Shown: positions 16,226 to 25,460 of the stretch, in pieces
How the letters are laid out: each line of letters opens with the position of its first letter
How positions within the stretch are numbered: the first letter of the stretch is position 1
Source: an uncultured bacterium
Lineage (GTDB): Bacteria > Bacteroidota > Bacteroidia > Bacteroidales > Bacteroidaceae
Assembly: GCA_905215345.1 (NCBI GenBank)
Contig: CAJMPR010000030.1
Location: 1 to 40,354 of the forward strand
DNA length: 40,354 nt
Direction: 5' to 3'
Program-made: the position numbers and the translations under genes
Notes under the pieces: model-generated
What the model was told of the DNA's origin: nothing
Seen by the model: the letters and a program-made list of their open reading frames with translations, nothing else
Database searches by the model: none

Positions 16226-18148
16226 ATGAAATATAGAGTAACTATTGCAATGGTATTCCTGGCTGTGTCCGGTACATTGGCAGCGCAGTCTATATATCCC
16301 GGTCAACATGCGGGAAAGATAAAAGTAGAGACGACTGCTCCGATGTCGGTAGAAAGTTTCGATTTGAAAGACGTGCGTTTGCTGCCAAGCCGTTTTCGTG
16401 AAAACATGATGCGTGATTCTGCATGGATGGTCTCTATTGATGTCAACCGTTTGCTTCACAGTTTCCGTACTACTGCCGGTGTATTTGCCGGACGTGAAGG
16501 TGGCTATATGACCGTAAAGAAATTGGGCGGATGGGAATCGTTGGACTGTGAATTGCGCGGACATACTACCGGACATCTGCTATCGGCTTACGGGCTGATG
16601 TATGCCGCTACGGGCAGCGAAGTCTTTAAATTAAAAGGAGACAGTCTGGTGAACGGCCTTGCAGAAGTACAGAAAGCACTTGGCAACGGGTATCTCAGTG
16701 CATTTCCTGAGGAACTGATTAACCGTAATCTGCGTGGAACGAGCGTATGGGCACCGTGGTACACATTGCATAAACTTTTTTCCGGTTTGATAGACCAATA
16801 TCTGTATGCCGGTAATGCGAAAGCCTTAGAGATGGTGACCGATATGGGGAATTGGGCATATAATAAGTTGAAATCGCAAAGTGAGGAGACACGGTGTAAA
16901 ATGATACGTAACGAGTTTGGTGGGGTTAACGAGTCGTTCTACAATCTTTATGCCCTGACCGGAGACGAGCGTTACAAGTGGTTGGCGGAGTACTTCTATC
17001 ATAACGATGTGATAGACCCGTTGAAAGCACAGAACGATGATTTGGAAACCAAACATACGAACACTTTTATTCCGAAAGTAATTGCGGAAGCGCGCAACTA
17101 TGAACTGATGAAGAACGAGGAGAGCCGTAAGTTGAGCGATTTCTTCTGGCATACGATGATTAATCATCATACGTTTGCTCCGGGATGCAGCAGTCAGAAA
17201 GAGCATTTCTTCGATCCGAGGCAGTTCTCTAAATTCCTGAACGGCTATACGGGTGAGACTTGCTGTACCTATAATATGCTGAAACTTTCCCGTCATCTAT
17301 TCTGCTGGACAGGCGACGTCAATATTGCCAACTATTATGAACGGGCACTTTATAACCATATTCTGGGACAACAAGATCCCGAAACAGGGATGGTCTGCTA
17401 CTTCCTGCCTTTGCTCAATGGAGCGCATAAGGTATATAGCACAAAGGAGAACTCTTTCTGGTGCTGTGTGGGAAGCGGATTTGAAAGTCATGCCAAGTAT
17501 GGAGAGGCTATTTACTATCATAACGATAAGGGGATTTATGTCAATCTTTTCATCCCTTCCGTTGTAAACTGGAAAGAGAAAGGGTTCCGGTTGAAACAAG
17601 AAACGACTTTCCCTTCGGCAGAGACTACTGTACTGACTGTTGAAACGGAACAGCCTGTACAGACCACGGTTTACTTGCGTTATCCGTCTTGGAGTGGTAA
17701 AGTTTCTGTCCTTGTCAATGGTAAGAAGATGCCTGTGAAGCAGAAGCCCGGTTCTTATATCGCCCTGACGCGCCGGTGGCAATCAGGTGACCGTATTGAA
17801 GCCGTTTATCCTATGTCGGTACGTGTGGAAACTACACCGGATAATCCTCGAAAGGGTGCATTGCTGTATGGCCCGTTAGTGCTGGTTGCCGAACGAGGTA
17901 CAGAGGGTATGCAGGCTCCGGCTCCTTTCTCCGATCCGGCACTGTATAACGATTATTACACTTATGATTATCATATTCCGGCTGATTTGAAAACGAGTTT
18001 GCAGATTGATATGAAACATCCTGAACGCGCTTTGCAACGGGCAGGAGTGGAACTGAGGTTTACGACAGGGCAGGGTGATGTAATCCGTCCGTTGTACGAG
18101 ATGCATCGCCAACGGTATGTGGTATATTGGGATTTGGAAAAGAAATGA
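16226..18148 (+). CDS. DUF1680 glycoside hydrolase, GH127/GH146-type (putative beta-L-arabinofuranosidase)
   Basis: A 640-residue enzyme with an N-terminal signal peptide (ending around LAAQS), probably periplasmic. The (alpha/alpha) barrel core starts FDLKDVRLLPSRFRENM and includes GGWESLDCELRGHTTGHLLSA and VWAPWYTLHKLFSGL. The Zn/cysteine site of the clan is present: E344 and C346 in GETCC, and C413-C414 in FWCCVGSG, matching the Glu-Cys-Cys-Cys set (E338, C340, C417, C418) of HypBA1, whose cysteine is the nucleophile. C-terminal beta-sandwich domains follow. It differs strongly from the second DUF1680 enzyme at 30289 and looks closer to the GH146 branch, which was defined on arabinan enzymes. 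It probably removes terminal beta-L-Araf or a similar furanose. It is the first gene of the enzyme block. Confidence 0.82.
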   Translation: MKYRVTIAMVFLAVSGTLAAQSIYPGQHAGKIKVETTAPMSVESFDLKDVRLLPSRFRENMMRDSAWMVSIDVNRLLHSFRTTAGVFAGREGGYMTVKKLGGWESLDCELRGHTTGHLLSAYGLMYAATGSEVFKLKGDSLVNGLAEVQKALGNGYLSAFPEELINRNLRGTSVWAPWYTLHKLFSGLIDQYLYAGNAKALEMVTDMGNWAYNKLKSQSEETRCKMIRNEFGGVNESFYNLYALTGDERYKWLAEYFYHNDVIDPLKAQNDDLETKHTNTFIPKVIAEARNYELMKNEESRKLSDFFWHTMINHHTFAPGCSSQKEHFFDPRQFSKFLNGYTGETCCTYNMLKLSRHLFCWTGDVNIANYYERALYNHILGQQDPETGMVCYFLPLLNGAHKVYSTKENSFWCCVGSGFESHAKYGEAIYYHNDKGIYVNLFIPSVVNWKEKGFRLKQETTFPSAETTVLTVETEQPVQTTVYLRYPSWSGKVSVLVNGKKMPVKQKPGSYIALTRRWQSGDRIEAVYPMSVRVETTPDNPRKGALLYGPLVLVAERGTEGMQAPAPFSDPALYNDYYTYDYHIPADLKTSLQIDMKHPERALQRAGVELRFTTGQGDVIRPLYEMHRQRYVVYWDLEKK

Positions 18149-18233
18149 TAATTTAGCCGTTAATATCTTTAATGAATGTAAAGGAATTTAATTGTCCATG
18201 GATAAATGTAACTGTTTAGCTTTCAGGATTTTG

Positions 18234-18336
18234 TTTCACTCGTATCTCGAACGCGTTCCACAAAGGTGCGGAACGTATTCGGGACGCATCCGGAACACGG
18301 TCCGCATGCGTCCCGAACAGCAGAGATATGCGTGTC
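18234..18336 (+). repeat. 22-bp-period intergenic repeat array 1
   Basis: Four degenerate 22-base units start with GAAC at 18249, 18271, 18293 and 18315, exactly 22 bases apart. They are GC-rich against an AT-rich background. They are preceded by the anchor TTTCACTCGTATC (18234-18246), which is shared with loci at 27599 and 32341. Within the array CGGGACGCAT (18280-18289) and ATGCGTCCCG (18306-18315) form a perfect 10-bp inverted repeat, and CGTTCC/GGAACG forms another short stem. It lies in the 284-base gap before the esterase gene. Confidence 0.75.
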
Positions 18337-18432
18337 TTGTACCTTGTCAAGTGTTTTCAAAGAAACGTGACTGCTGCTAAGGTTCCGTATCGTCTGTGGT
18401 ACAATAAATTCCCATTTAATAACAGAACTATT

Positions 18433-20100
18433 ATGAAATACTTTTATTGTATATGTTTCTTTTTTCTTTTTTGGGGGGCAAAAGTAACTGGTATGGCTGC
18501 CGAATGGCAATGGTCGGTACAGATTCCTTCAATACTTTCTCAAGAGACAGAGGCTCATCCACAGGCTTTTCTCTGGATACCTGCCGATTGCGAACGGGTG
18601 AAAGCCGTGGTGGTGGGGCAGCATAATATGTGCGAAGAAACTTTGTTTGGGAATCCTCTTTTCCGCAGGCAGATGCAGGAAGCGGGTATCGCATTGGTAT
18701 GGATTACACCGATTCTTGATTTTCCCTGGGATGTGAAGACCGGTTGTAACGAGGCTTTGCTCACCGCCATTGACGACCTTGCCGAAGTGAGCGGTTACAG
18801 TGAACTTAAGGTTGTTCCGATCATACCTTTAGGACATTCGGCAATGGCTACTTTCCCGTGGAACTTTGCCGCATGGAATCCGGAGCGCACACTGGCCGTC
18901 GTGTCTTATCACGGTGATGCTCCGCGTACGAACCTTACGGGTTATGGAGGCGCCAATCTGGAATGGGGACGTACACGCAATATCGACGGAATTCCCGGAT
19001 TAATGATTGAAGGAGAATATGAATGGTGGGAGGCGCGTGTCAATCCGGCTTTAGCTTTTCGCATGATGTATCCCCGCAGTTGTATCTCTTTCCTTTGTGA
19101 TACCGGACGCGGACATTTTGATGTAGCTGACCGCACGGCGGAGTATATCGGTCTTTTCTTAAAGAAGGCGGTGGAGTACAGACTTCCCGGAAATGTGGAT
19201 TGGAGCAAGCCTGTAACTTTAAAGAAACTGAATCCCCGTGACGGCTGGCTTGCCGAACGTTGGCGTACCGGTACGGAAGAGCCACAGGGAGAAGTACGTA
19301 CGGCACGCTTAAAGAAGCAACCTCGTCGTACAAAGCCTGCCTCCTGGCTGCAATATAAAGGAGACCGGCACGATGCCTTCTGGTACTTTGACCGGGAAAT
19401 GGCAGAGCTGACCGAGGCTATTTATCGTCAGGAGTATGACTTGTTACCGCAATATGTCAGTTTTATGCAAAATGGCCACCTTGTTCCTTATAACCCGAAA
19501 TCGCACGTGACTCTTTCTGCCCGTTTCCTGCCCGGAGTCGATGGGGTGACGTTTCATTTAAAAGCCGTGTATACCGATAGTCTGCGCAGGATGACGGTAG
19601 ATAAACATTCGGTGGCTGTTCCCCGCATTGAGCGTATTTGCGGTCCGGTAAGACAGGTGGATGATACTACTTTTGTTTTGAATTTCTATCGGATGGGCAC
19701 TACCAATAAGAGACGAACTTCAAGCATTACGCTTGTGGCAAGTGCCGGTGGTGACAGACGGTATAAGGAGTGTGTACAGGAACTCAGCTTTAATATTCCT
19801 TATCCATTGACCGGAGGACGGCGGCAAAATATTCTCTTTCCCGGTTTGGATGATGTGCCTGTCGGCACGGAGTCTGTTTCTTTAGAGGCAACTTCGGATT
19901 GTGGGTTACCTGTATATTATTATGTGAAAGAAGGTCCGGCAGAAGTGAAAGAGGGAAAGCTGGTATTTACTAAAATTCCACCCCGTAGCAAATTTCCGTT
20001 GAAAGTGACGGTAGTGGCGTGGCAATATGGCGTGGCGGGAAAGATACAAACGGCCGAATCGGTGGAGCGTAGTTTCTTTATAACTTCGCAACAAAAATAA
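18433..20100 (+). CDS. alpha/beta-hydrolase esterase, secreted
   Basis: A protein of 555 residues from the ATG at 18433. An in-frame ATG at 18328 lies inside the repeat array and would bury the signal peptide, so the later start is chosen. The signal peptide ends near TGMAA. The alpha/beta-hydrolase domain (about 25-260) has the nucleophile elbow GHSAM (S136) and a C-terminal catalytic His in DTGRGHFDV (H228). An acidic residue between them is likely but not assigned. A beta-rich C-terminal half (about 330-555) looks like Ig or carbohydrate-binding domains. The domain resembles uncharacterised PUL esterases that remove acetyl, methyl or feruloyl groups. Its place between glycoside hydrolases supports de-esterification of the target glycan. 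The exact ester is unknown. Confidence 0.72.
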   Translation: MKYFYCICFFFLFWGAKVTGMAAEWQWSVQIPSILSQETEAHPQAFLWIPADCERVKAVVVGQHNMCEETLFGNPLFRRQMQEAGIALVWITPILDFPWDVKTGCNEALLTAIDDLAEVSGYSELKVVPIIPLGHSAMATFPWNFAAWNPERTLAVVSYHGDAPRTNLTGYGGANLEWGRTRNIDGIPGLMIEGEYEWWEARVNPALAFRMMYPRSCISFLCDTGRGHFDVADRTAEYIGLFLKKAVEYRLPGNVDWSKPVTLKKLNPRDGWLAERWRTGTEEPQGEVRTARLKKQPRRTKPASWLQYKGDRHDAFWYFDREMAELTEAIYRQEYDLLPQYVSFMQNGHLVPYNPKSHVTLSARFLPGVDGVTFHLKAVYTDSLRRMTVDKHSVAVPRIERICGPVRQVDDTTFVLNFYRMGTTNKRRTSSITLVASAGGDRRYKECVQELSFNIPYPLTGGRRQNILFPGLDDVPVGTESVSLEATSDCGLPVYYYVKEGPAEVKEGKLVFTKIPPRSKFPLKVTVVAWQYGVAGKIQTAESVERSFFITSQQK

Positions 20101-20161
20101 TTTTGTTTATAATTAAGCGTATTCCGATCTTTGTTCGTATTCATAAGTAAATAAGATAACG

Positions 20162-22111
20162 ATGAATATGAAGAAGATCGGATTTTTTATAGGAGCAATG
20201 GCTTGCACTGCTTCCCTTTTTGCGAATGTTACTAAAGAACTGAAACTCGCTTCTCCAAGTGGAGTACATGAAGTCTGTTTCTATCAGAAGCAGACAGCTC
20301 CGGCTATTAACGGAGTATTTTACAATGTCTCTTTTAAGGGACAACCGGTCATTGAGGAATCACGTGCCGGACTGGAACTGGATAACCGTATCTGGGAAAT
20401 GGCATTGGGGCAACGTAAATTGGTGCAGCCGGCATGTTGGATGGATAATCTGGAAGTGGATTCGGTGGCATATGTACCCATGGTGGATAATAACTGGAAA
20501 CCTTTTTATGGCGAGCGTAGCGAAGTGCGCGACCATTATAATGCGGCTACATTATATCTCTCAAAAAAAGATGGCTCTTTCTATCGCCTTAATATAGAAG
20601 TGCGGGCATACGATGAAGGTGTCGCATTCCGTTATTTTTTTCCTGAACATCCGAAAGCTACTTTCCATAAGATAGTAGGAGATTTGACAGAATATACATT
20701 ACCTGCCGGCACAAAGGCATGGTCGGAACAATGGGCACAGGCTTTTTTTGAATATCTGGACGTTAACGAACTGACGAGACCGGTAGAACGGGCACTGACG
20801 TTGGAGCTTCCCAACGGTTTATGGGCCGCGCTGACTGATGCCGATGTAGACGACTGGTGTCTGACGAAGTTTCAATCATCTGCCGATAAAAAGAATACAC
20901 TGACTTCCGTGATGTATAGTCCGGTAGATATTGTTACGTACTATTCCACTCCGTGGAAAGTGATAATGACGGCAGAAAAACCGGGTGAATTGCTGGAACA
21001 TAACGATATTATTGAGAATCTGAATCCGCCTTGCGAAATAGCCGATGCCGCTGAGTGGGTGAAACCGGGGACTATCATGCGCGAAACGACGATTAGTACG
21101 GAAGGAGCTATTGCTACTATTGATTTCTGTGCTAAACACAATATCCCCTATATGCTTTTCGATTGGCTTTGGTATCTGCCGTGTACCTCGCACGACGGAG
21201 ACGCGACCAAAGTGGTGGATAAATTGGATATGCCCCGTGTGGTGGCATATGGAAAGGATAAGGGAGTGGGGATTTGGGTGTACGTCAATCAGCACGCGTT
21301 GATGAAACAGGCTCGTGAACTCTTTCCGATTCTTCGGGAATGGGGAATTGTAGGCGTTAAATCAGGATTTGTACAATATGCCACTCACCGTTGGGCGACC
21401 TGGTTGCACGACCTTGTACGTCTGGCCGCTGAAAATCATTTGATGATGAATATCCACGATGAGTTTCGTCCGTCCGGTTTTAGCCGTACTTATCCCAATC
21501 TGTTGACACAGGAGGGTATCTGTGGTAATGAAGAGTTTCCTGACGCAACCCATAATGTGACTTTGCCTTTTACCCGTATGATAAACGGTGCGGCAGATTA
21601 TACCATTTGCTATTTCGACAAACGGTTGAAAACGACACATGCTCATCAACTGGCGGCTTCATTGGTGTTTTATAGTCCGTTGCAAACGATTTTTTGGTAT
21701 GATAAACCTTCTTTCTATCATGGAGAACCGGAAGTGGAGTGGTTTGAAAACCTGCAAACCGTCTTTGACGATACAAAAGTACTGGATGGTATGCCGGGTA
21801 AGAATATCACGATGGCACGGCGGAAAGGTGCGGAATGGTTTGTTGGTGCCATGACGAATAATGAAGGCTCTACGGAAGAAGTTTCTCTTTCTTTCCTGGA
21901 TAAAGGCATGACGTACTTGGTATCTGTCTATACGGACGGTGGGGAGAATATAAAGACCCGTACACAAGTGAAATGTTCTTATCTGTTGGTAGATGCTTCC
22001 AAAATAATGAAATTCAATCTGAAACCCAGTGGTGGTGCGGCTATGCGTTTAATTCCTATTAATAAGGACGAAGCAAAGAAGTATAAGAAATACAAAGGAG
22101 AAATACTGTAA
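20162..22111 (+). CDS. GH97 glycoside hydrolase, SusB-like (inverting) subgroup
   Basis: A 649-residue GH97 enzyme with a signal peptide (ending SLFAN); an alternative start is at 20168. It has the N-terminal beta-sandwich (LKLASPSGVHEV, AGLELDNRIWEMALG), the central barrel and a C-terminal beta-domain. At the position where retaining GH97 enzymes carry the Asp nucleophile this protein has Gly (VKSGFV, G402), as in inverting members such as SusB. The second catalytic region reads NIHDEFRPSGFSRTYPN, then QEGICGNE. E457 fits the general acid. The general-base position appears to be D433 with E434 next to it, where SusB has a Glu. It is probably an alpha-glycosidase (alpha-glucosidase-like). The start is 61 bases after the esterase stop, and a TAATTTTG box overlaps that stop codon. 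Confidence 0.87.
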   Translation: MNMKKIGFFIGAMACTASLFANVTKELKLASPSGVHEVCFYQKQTAPAINGVFYNVSFKGQPVIEESRAGLELDNRIWEMALGQRKLVQPACWMDNLEVDSVAYVPMVDNNWKPFYGERSEVRDHYNAATLYLSKKDGSFYRLNIEVRAYDEGVAFRYFFPEHPKATFHKIVGDLTEYTLPAGTKAWSEQWAQAFFEYLDVNELTRPVERALTLELPNGLWAALTDADVDDWCLTKFQSSADKKNTLTSVMYSPVDIVTYYSTPWKVIMTAEKPGELLEHNDIIENLNPPCEIADAAEWVKPGTIMRETTISTEGAIATIDFCAKHNIPYMLFDWLWYLPCTSHDGDATKVVDKLDMPRVVAYGKDKGVGIWVYVNQHALMKQARELFPILREWGIVGVKSGFVQYATHRWATWLHDLVRLAAENHLMMNIHDEFRPSGFSRTYPNLLTQEGICGNEEFPDATHNVTLPFTRMINGAADYTICYFDKRLKTTHAHQLAASLVFYSPLQTIFWYDKPSFYHGEPEVEWFENLQTVFDDTKVLDGMPGKNITMARRKGAEWFVGAMTNNEGSTEEVSLSFLDKGMTYLVSVYTDGGENIKTRTQVKCSYLLVDASKIMKFNLKPSGGAAMRLIPINKDEAKKYKKYKGEIL

Positions 22112-22127
22112 AATGTTTAGGACATTG

Positions 22128-22200
22128 AGTAATTATTACTTAGTGTTCGTATTAATAGATAAAGATTAAATAGGTGCACTACCGATAATATAAAATAAGA
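22128..22200 (+). promoter_or_regulatory. palindrome and A/T leader element before the GH43 gene
   Basis: AGTAATTATTACT (22128-22140) is a perfect odd palindrome just after the GH97 stop. GATAATATAAAATAA (22184-22198) recurs exactly before the GH2 gene at 32365-32379. The 164-base gap could hold a promoter or an mRNA element. No TAnnTTTG box is convincing. Confidence 0.35.
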
Positions 22201-22275
22201 TAGTACTTATATAATAAGGTATAGGTTATTAGGGTAAATAAAGTTTGTTTTCAGGGTATTTTAGATTGAGTAAGC

Positions 22276-23928
22276 ATGATGAAGAAAATAATTCTGGTTA
22301 TAATATTGTTATATACGATGTATCCGGCAATGGAAGCACAGTATGTATCTAAGGTTTGGGTGGCAGATCAGAAAGATGGTACCTACAAGAATCCCATTCT
22401 GCACGCTGATTACTCCGATCCCGACGTTTGCGTCGTAGGAGATGATTTTTATATGACGGCTTCCAGCTTTGGATGTACTCCGGGCTTGCCGATTCTTCAC
22501 TCCAAAGACTTGGTAAACTGGCGCATTGTAAACTATGCTTTGAATGAATTGGAACCTAAAGAGTTTTATAACTCTTCCCAACATGGTAAAGGAGTTTGGG
22601 CACCTTCCATACGTTATCATAACGGAGAATTCTATATTTATTGGGGTGACCCGGACTTTGGCATCTATATGGTGAAAACTAAGAATCCTCTAGGTGAATG
22701 GGAAAAGCCGGTTTTGGTAAAAGCCGGAAAGGGGATGATTGATCCGGCACCACTGTGGGATGAAGACGGACATGTGTATCTGGTACATGCGTGGGCGGGT
22801 AGTCGTTCGGGGATGAATAGTGTTATCACAGTATGCGAGATGAATGCTGAAGGGATAAAAGTAACGGGCAATCCTATACTTGTATTTGATGGAAATGACG
22901 GGATTAACCATACCGTGGAAGGTCCTAAATTCTATAAGCGTAACGGTTATTACTATATTTTCGCTCCTGCAGGTGGTGTAGCCACCGGGTGGCAGTTGGT
23001 CTTACGCTCACGTAATGTGTATGGCCCTTACGAGTCAAGAATCGTATTGGCACAAGGACGGACAAAGATAAACGGTCCTCACCAGGGGGCTTGGGTGGAT
23101 ACACCTGACGGAGAATCGTGGTTTATACATTTTCAAGATAAAGCGATGTATGGGCGCGTTATTCATTTAAACCCTATGAAATGGGAGAATGACTGGCCTA
23201 TAATAGGAGTGGATAAGGACGGAGACGCTTGTGGTGAACCGGTAACTGTATATAAGAAGCCGAACGTCGGAAAAACGTATCCCGTGGAGACTCCTGTTGA
23301 AAGTGATGAGTTTAATTCCCGTCAATTAGGATTGCAATGGGAATGGCATGCTAATTATCAGGATACATTTGGCTTTACTTCAGACTTGGGATTTATCCGT
23401 ATTTACGGTCATGTACTTTCTGAACACTTCGTTAACTTCTGGGAAGTACCTAACTTGCTGCTACAAAAGTTTCCGGCAGAGGAATTTACCACAACGACGA
23501 AATTGAAAGTGACAGCTAAAATGGATGGTCAGCAATCGGGGCTTATCGTGATGGGCTGGGATTATAGTTATATCGCGGTGGAGAAAGAAGGTGAAAGGTT
23601 TGTGCTAAAACAGGTGATATGTAAGGATGCCGAACAAAAGACTCCGGAGACAGTCACTCGTTTGACGGAGTTCCCTGCCAGCCGGAGCTATGAAGCCGGA
23701 TTACTTTCTAATAATGAGAGAGAAATATATCTTCGGGTAAAGGTGGAAAAGGGAGGTATTTGTCATTTTTACTATAGTCTGGATGGCAAGAAATATCAAC
23801 AGGCAGGTAAGCCGTTCACTGCCCGACAAGGAAAATGGATAGGAGCAAAAGTGGGATTGTTCAGTACTGCTCCATTTGGTAAAGAGCGCGGTTGGGTGGA
23901 TGCCGACTGGTTTCGTTTTGATAAATAA
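22276..23928 (+). CDS. GH43 glycoside hydrolase (arabinofuranosidase/xylosidase type)
   Basis: A 550-residue enzyme with a signal peptide (ending AMEAQ). The five-bladed propeller of GH43 starts NPILHADYSDPDV, which gives the catalytic base D48. D156 in MIDPAPLW is the pKa modulator and E215 in HTVEGPKFYKR is the general acid, so all three catalytic carboxylates are present. The C-terminal part (about 345-550) is the GH43 beta-sandwich (DEFNSRQLGLQWEWHANY, KLKVTAKMDGQQSGL). The layout resembles GH43 subfamily 12-like enzymes, though the subfamily is not certain. The likely activity is removal of alpha-L-arabinofuranose (or beta-xylose) from side chains in the periplasm. It is 18 bases from the GH88 gene and co-transcribed with it. 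Confidence 0.88.
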   Translation: MMKKIILVIILLYTMYPAMEAQYVSKVWVADQKDGTYKNPILHADYSDPDVCVVGDDFYMTASSFGCTPGLPILHSKDLVNWRIVNYALNELEPKEFYNSSQHGKGVWAPSIRYHNGEFYIYWGDPDFGIYMVKTKNPLGEWEKPVLVKAGKGMIDPAPLWDEDGHVYLVHAWAGSRSGMNSVITVCEMNAEGIKVTGNPILVFDGNDGINHTVEGPKFYKRNGYYYIFAPAGGVATGWQLVLRSRNVYGPYESRIVLAQGRTKINGPHQGAWVDTPDGESWFIHFQDKAMYGRVIHLNPMKWENDWPIIGVDKDGDACGEPVTVYKKPNVGKTYPVETPVESDEFNSRQLGLQWEWHANYQDTFGFTSDLGFIRIYGHVLSEHFVNFWEVPNLLLQKFPAEEFTTTTKLKVTAKMDGQQSGLIVMGWDYSYIAVEKEGERFVLKQVICKDAEQKTPETVTRLTEFPASRSYEAGLLSNNEREIYLRVKVEKGGICHFYYSLDGKKYQQAGKPFTARQGKWIGAKVGLFSTAPFGKERGWVDADWFRFDK

Positions 23929-23946
23929 AAGTATTAAGATATAGAT

Positions 23947-25167
23947 ATGAAGACAAAAGTTCTGTTAGCGGTAGCTGCCTTGTTCTTATTCGTAGCATGC
24001 AATACTCCCTCCAAGGAATCGGATGTTGATAAAGCATTGGAGTATTGTAGTCGTCAGGTAAACCGTACTTTAGAAATCATGAAAGGGGAAGATGCCGCTA
24101 TTGATTATACAATGATGCCCCGAAATATTTTGGAAGGTCAATATAACTGGAATTATCGTAAAGCTGCTAAAGAAGAGTGGTGTTCCGGTTTTTGGCCGGG
24201 TATATTGTGGTATGATTATGAATATAGCGGTAGTCAGAAGATAAAAGAGGAGGCCGAGAGGTTTACAGCTTCTCTGGAGTTCTTATCTAAAACTCCGGCT
24301 TTTGACCACGATTTGGGCTTTTTGATATTTTGCAGCTATGGTAATGGCTATCGATTGACACAAAATCCGGCCTATAAACGAGTGATACTGGATGCGGCAG
24401 ACACATTGGCTACACTGTTTAATCCACGTGTCGGTACCATGTTATCCTGGCCGCGCAATGTACGGATGTTTGGTGGTCACAACACAATCATGGATAATAT
24501 GATAAATTTGGAAATGCTTTTCTGGGCAGCTAAAAATGGAGGAAATCCTTATTTGGCGGATATTGCTATCTCCCATGCGGATAAGACCATGAAATATCAT
24601 TTCCGTCCCGATTACACATCCTATCACGTAGCGGTTTACGATACACTGACCGGAGATTTCATCAAGGGAGTTACTCATCAGGGATATGCGGACAATAGTA
24701 TGTGGGCTCGTGGCCAGGCATGGGCTATTTATGGCTATACAGTAGTGTATCGTGAAACAAAAGATTGTCGCTATCTGGACTTTGCCCAGAAAGTGACCGA
24801 TGTATATCTCAAAGACTTGCCCGAAGATTTCGTTCCTTATTGGGATTTCAATGATCCGGCTATTCCTGATGCGCCTCGTGATGCTTCGGCAGCGTGCGTA
24901 GTAGCTTCTGCTCTGCTTGAACTCTCTACCTATCTGTCCGGTGAGAAGGGAGAACAATATAAAGATGTAGCTGTGAAGATGCTGGATAACCTGAGTTCTG
25001 GTAAATATCAATCCGGTCAATCCAATCCGGCATTCTTGCTTCATTCTACGGGACATTGGCCTGCTAAGTCAGAAATTGATGCGGCTATTATTTATGCGGA
25101 TTATTATTATATTGAAGCCTTGTTACGGTTGAAAAGATTGCAGGAGGGAAAGTCAGTAGTTGGATAA
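23947..25167 (+). CDS. GH88 unsaturated uronyl (glucuronyl) hydrolase, lipoprotein
   Basis: A 406-residue lipoprotein (lipobox Cys 18, LFVAC) with the (alpha/alpha)6 barrel of GH88. The two catalytic-site aspartates are seen: D122 in DHDLGF and D183 in IMDNMINL. They are 61 residues apart, the same spacing as D88 and D149 in the Bacillus enzyme UGL. Other landmarks are WCSGFWPGILWYDYE and QGYADNSMWARGQAWAIYG. The family hydrates and removes the 4,5-unsaturated uronic acid left at the non-reducing end by a polysaccharide lyase. It is therefore the natural partner of the lyase at 11905 and indicates a uronate-containing substrate. Confidence 0.92.
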   Translation: MKTKVLLAVAALFLFVACNTPSKESDVDKALEYCSRQVNRTLEIMKGEDAAIDYTMMPRNILEGQYNWNYRKAAKEEWCSGFWPGILWYDYEYSGSQKIKEEAERFTASLEFLSKTPAFDHDLGFLIFCSYGNGYRLTQNPAYKRVILDAADTLATLFNPRVGTMLSWPRNVRMFGGHNTIMDNMINLEMLFWAAKNGGNPYLADIAISHADKTMKYHFRPDYTSYHVAVYDTLTGDFIKGVTHQGYADNSMWARGQAWAIYGYTVVYRETKDCRYLDFAQKVTDVYLKDLPEDFVPYWDFNDPAIPDAPRDASAACVVASALLELSTYLSGEKGEQYKDVAVKMLDNLSSGKYQSGQSNPAFLLHSTGHWPAKSEIDAAIIYADYYYIEALLRLKRLQEGKSVVG

Positions 25168-25186
25168 CTACTAAGAAATAAAAGCT

Positions 25187-25222
25187 AAAGTGGCAGGCTT
25201 ATATGCGCTTACCACCTTTTTT
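25187..25222 (+). terminator. probable terminator after GH88
   Basis: AAAGTGG and CCACCTTT form a short stem (one bulge) around an 18-base loop, followed by a run of T. It lies 20 bases after the GH88 stop codon. The stem is short, so efficiency is uncertain. Confidence 0.5.
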
Positions 25223-25403
25223 GAATGCTTTGTTAATATTGATTTTTGAGCTCATTATCAGAAGTAACTTCCAGTTCTCTCTTTGGTGGAGGGGTGAGAC
25301 TGCATTTAGCTCAAAACTGTACAAATACAAACAAGAGTTATATCGGACACTTATTTAACTCTTGAAGTTTAGCTTGTTTATTATATGAAAGGAATAAGTG
25401 TAT

Positions 25404-25460
25404 ATGTTACACAACATGCGTGCTTATTTGTTTTGCTTTATGTAAAGTGTTACTTTTACA
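25404..25460 (+). promoter_or_regulatory. CRP-like palindromic sites before the second GH97 gene
   Basis: ATGTTACACAACAT (25404-25417) has 5-bp arms, and TGTAAA-N8-TTTACA (25441-25460) has 6-bp arms. The first shares GTTACAYAACAT with the core of the fusA2 upstream palindrome (35630-35641). The arrangement resembles binding sites of CRP-family proteins. Cur, the Bacteroides carbon-starvation regulator of this family, is a candidate by inference. Confidence 0.4.

Noticed and set aside
18249..18336. CRISPR array
   Set aside because: Units are 22 bp with only a few fixed bases and no distinct repeat/spacer alternation, and no cas gene is present. The same applies to 27604-27691.
18328..18432. 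Longer N-terminus of the esterase
   Set aside because: It would start inside the 22-bp repeat array and add 35 residues before an obvious signal peptide.
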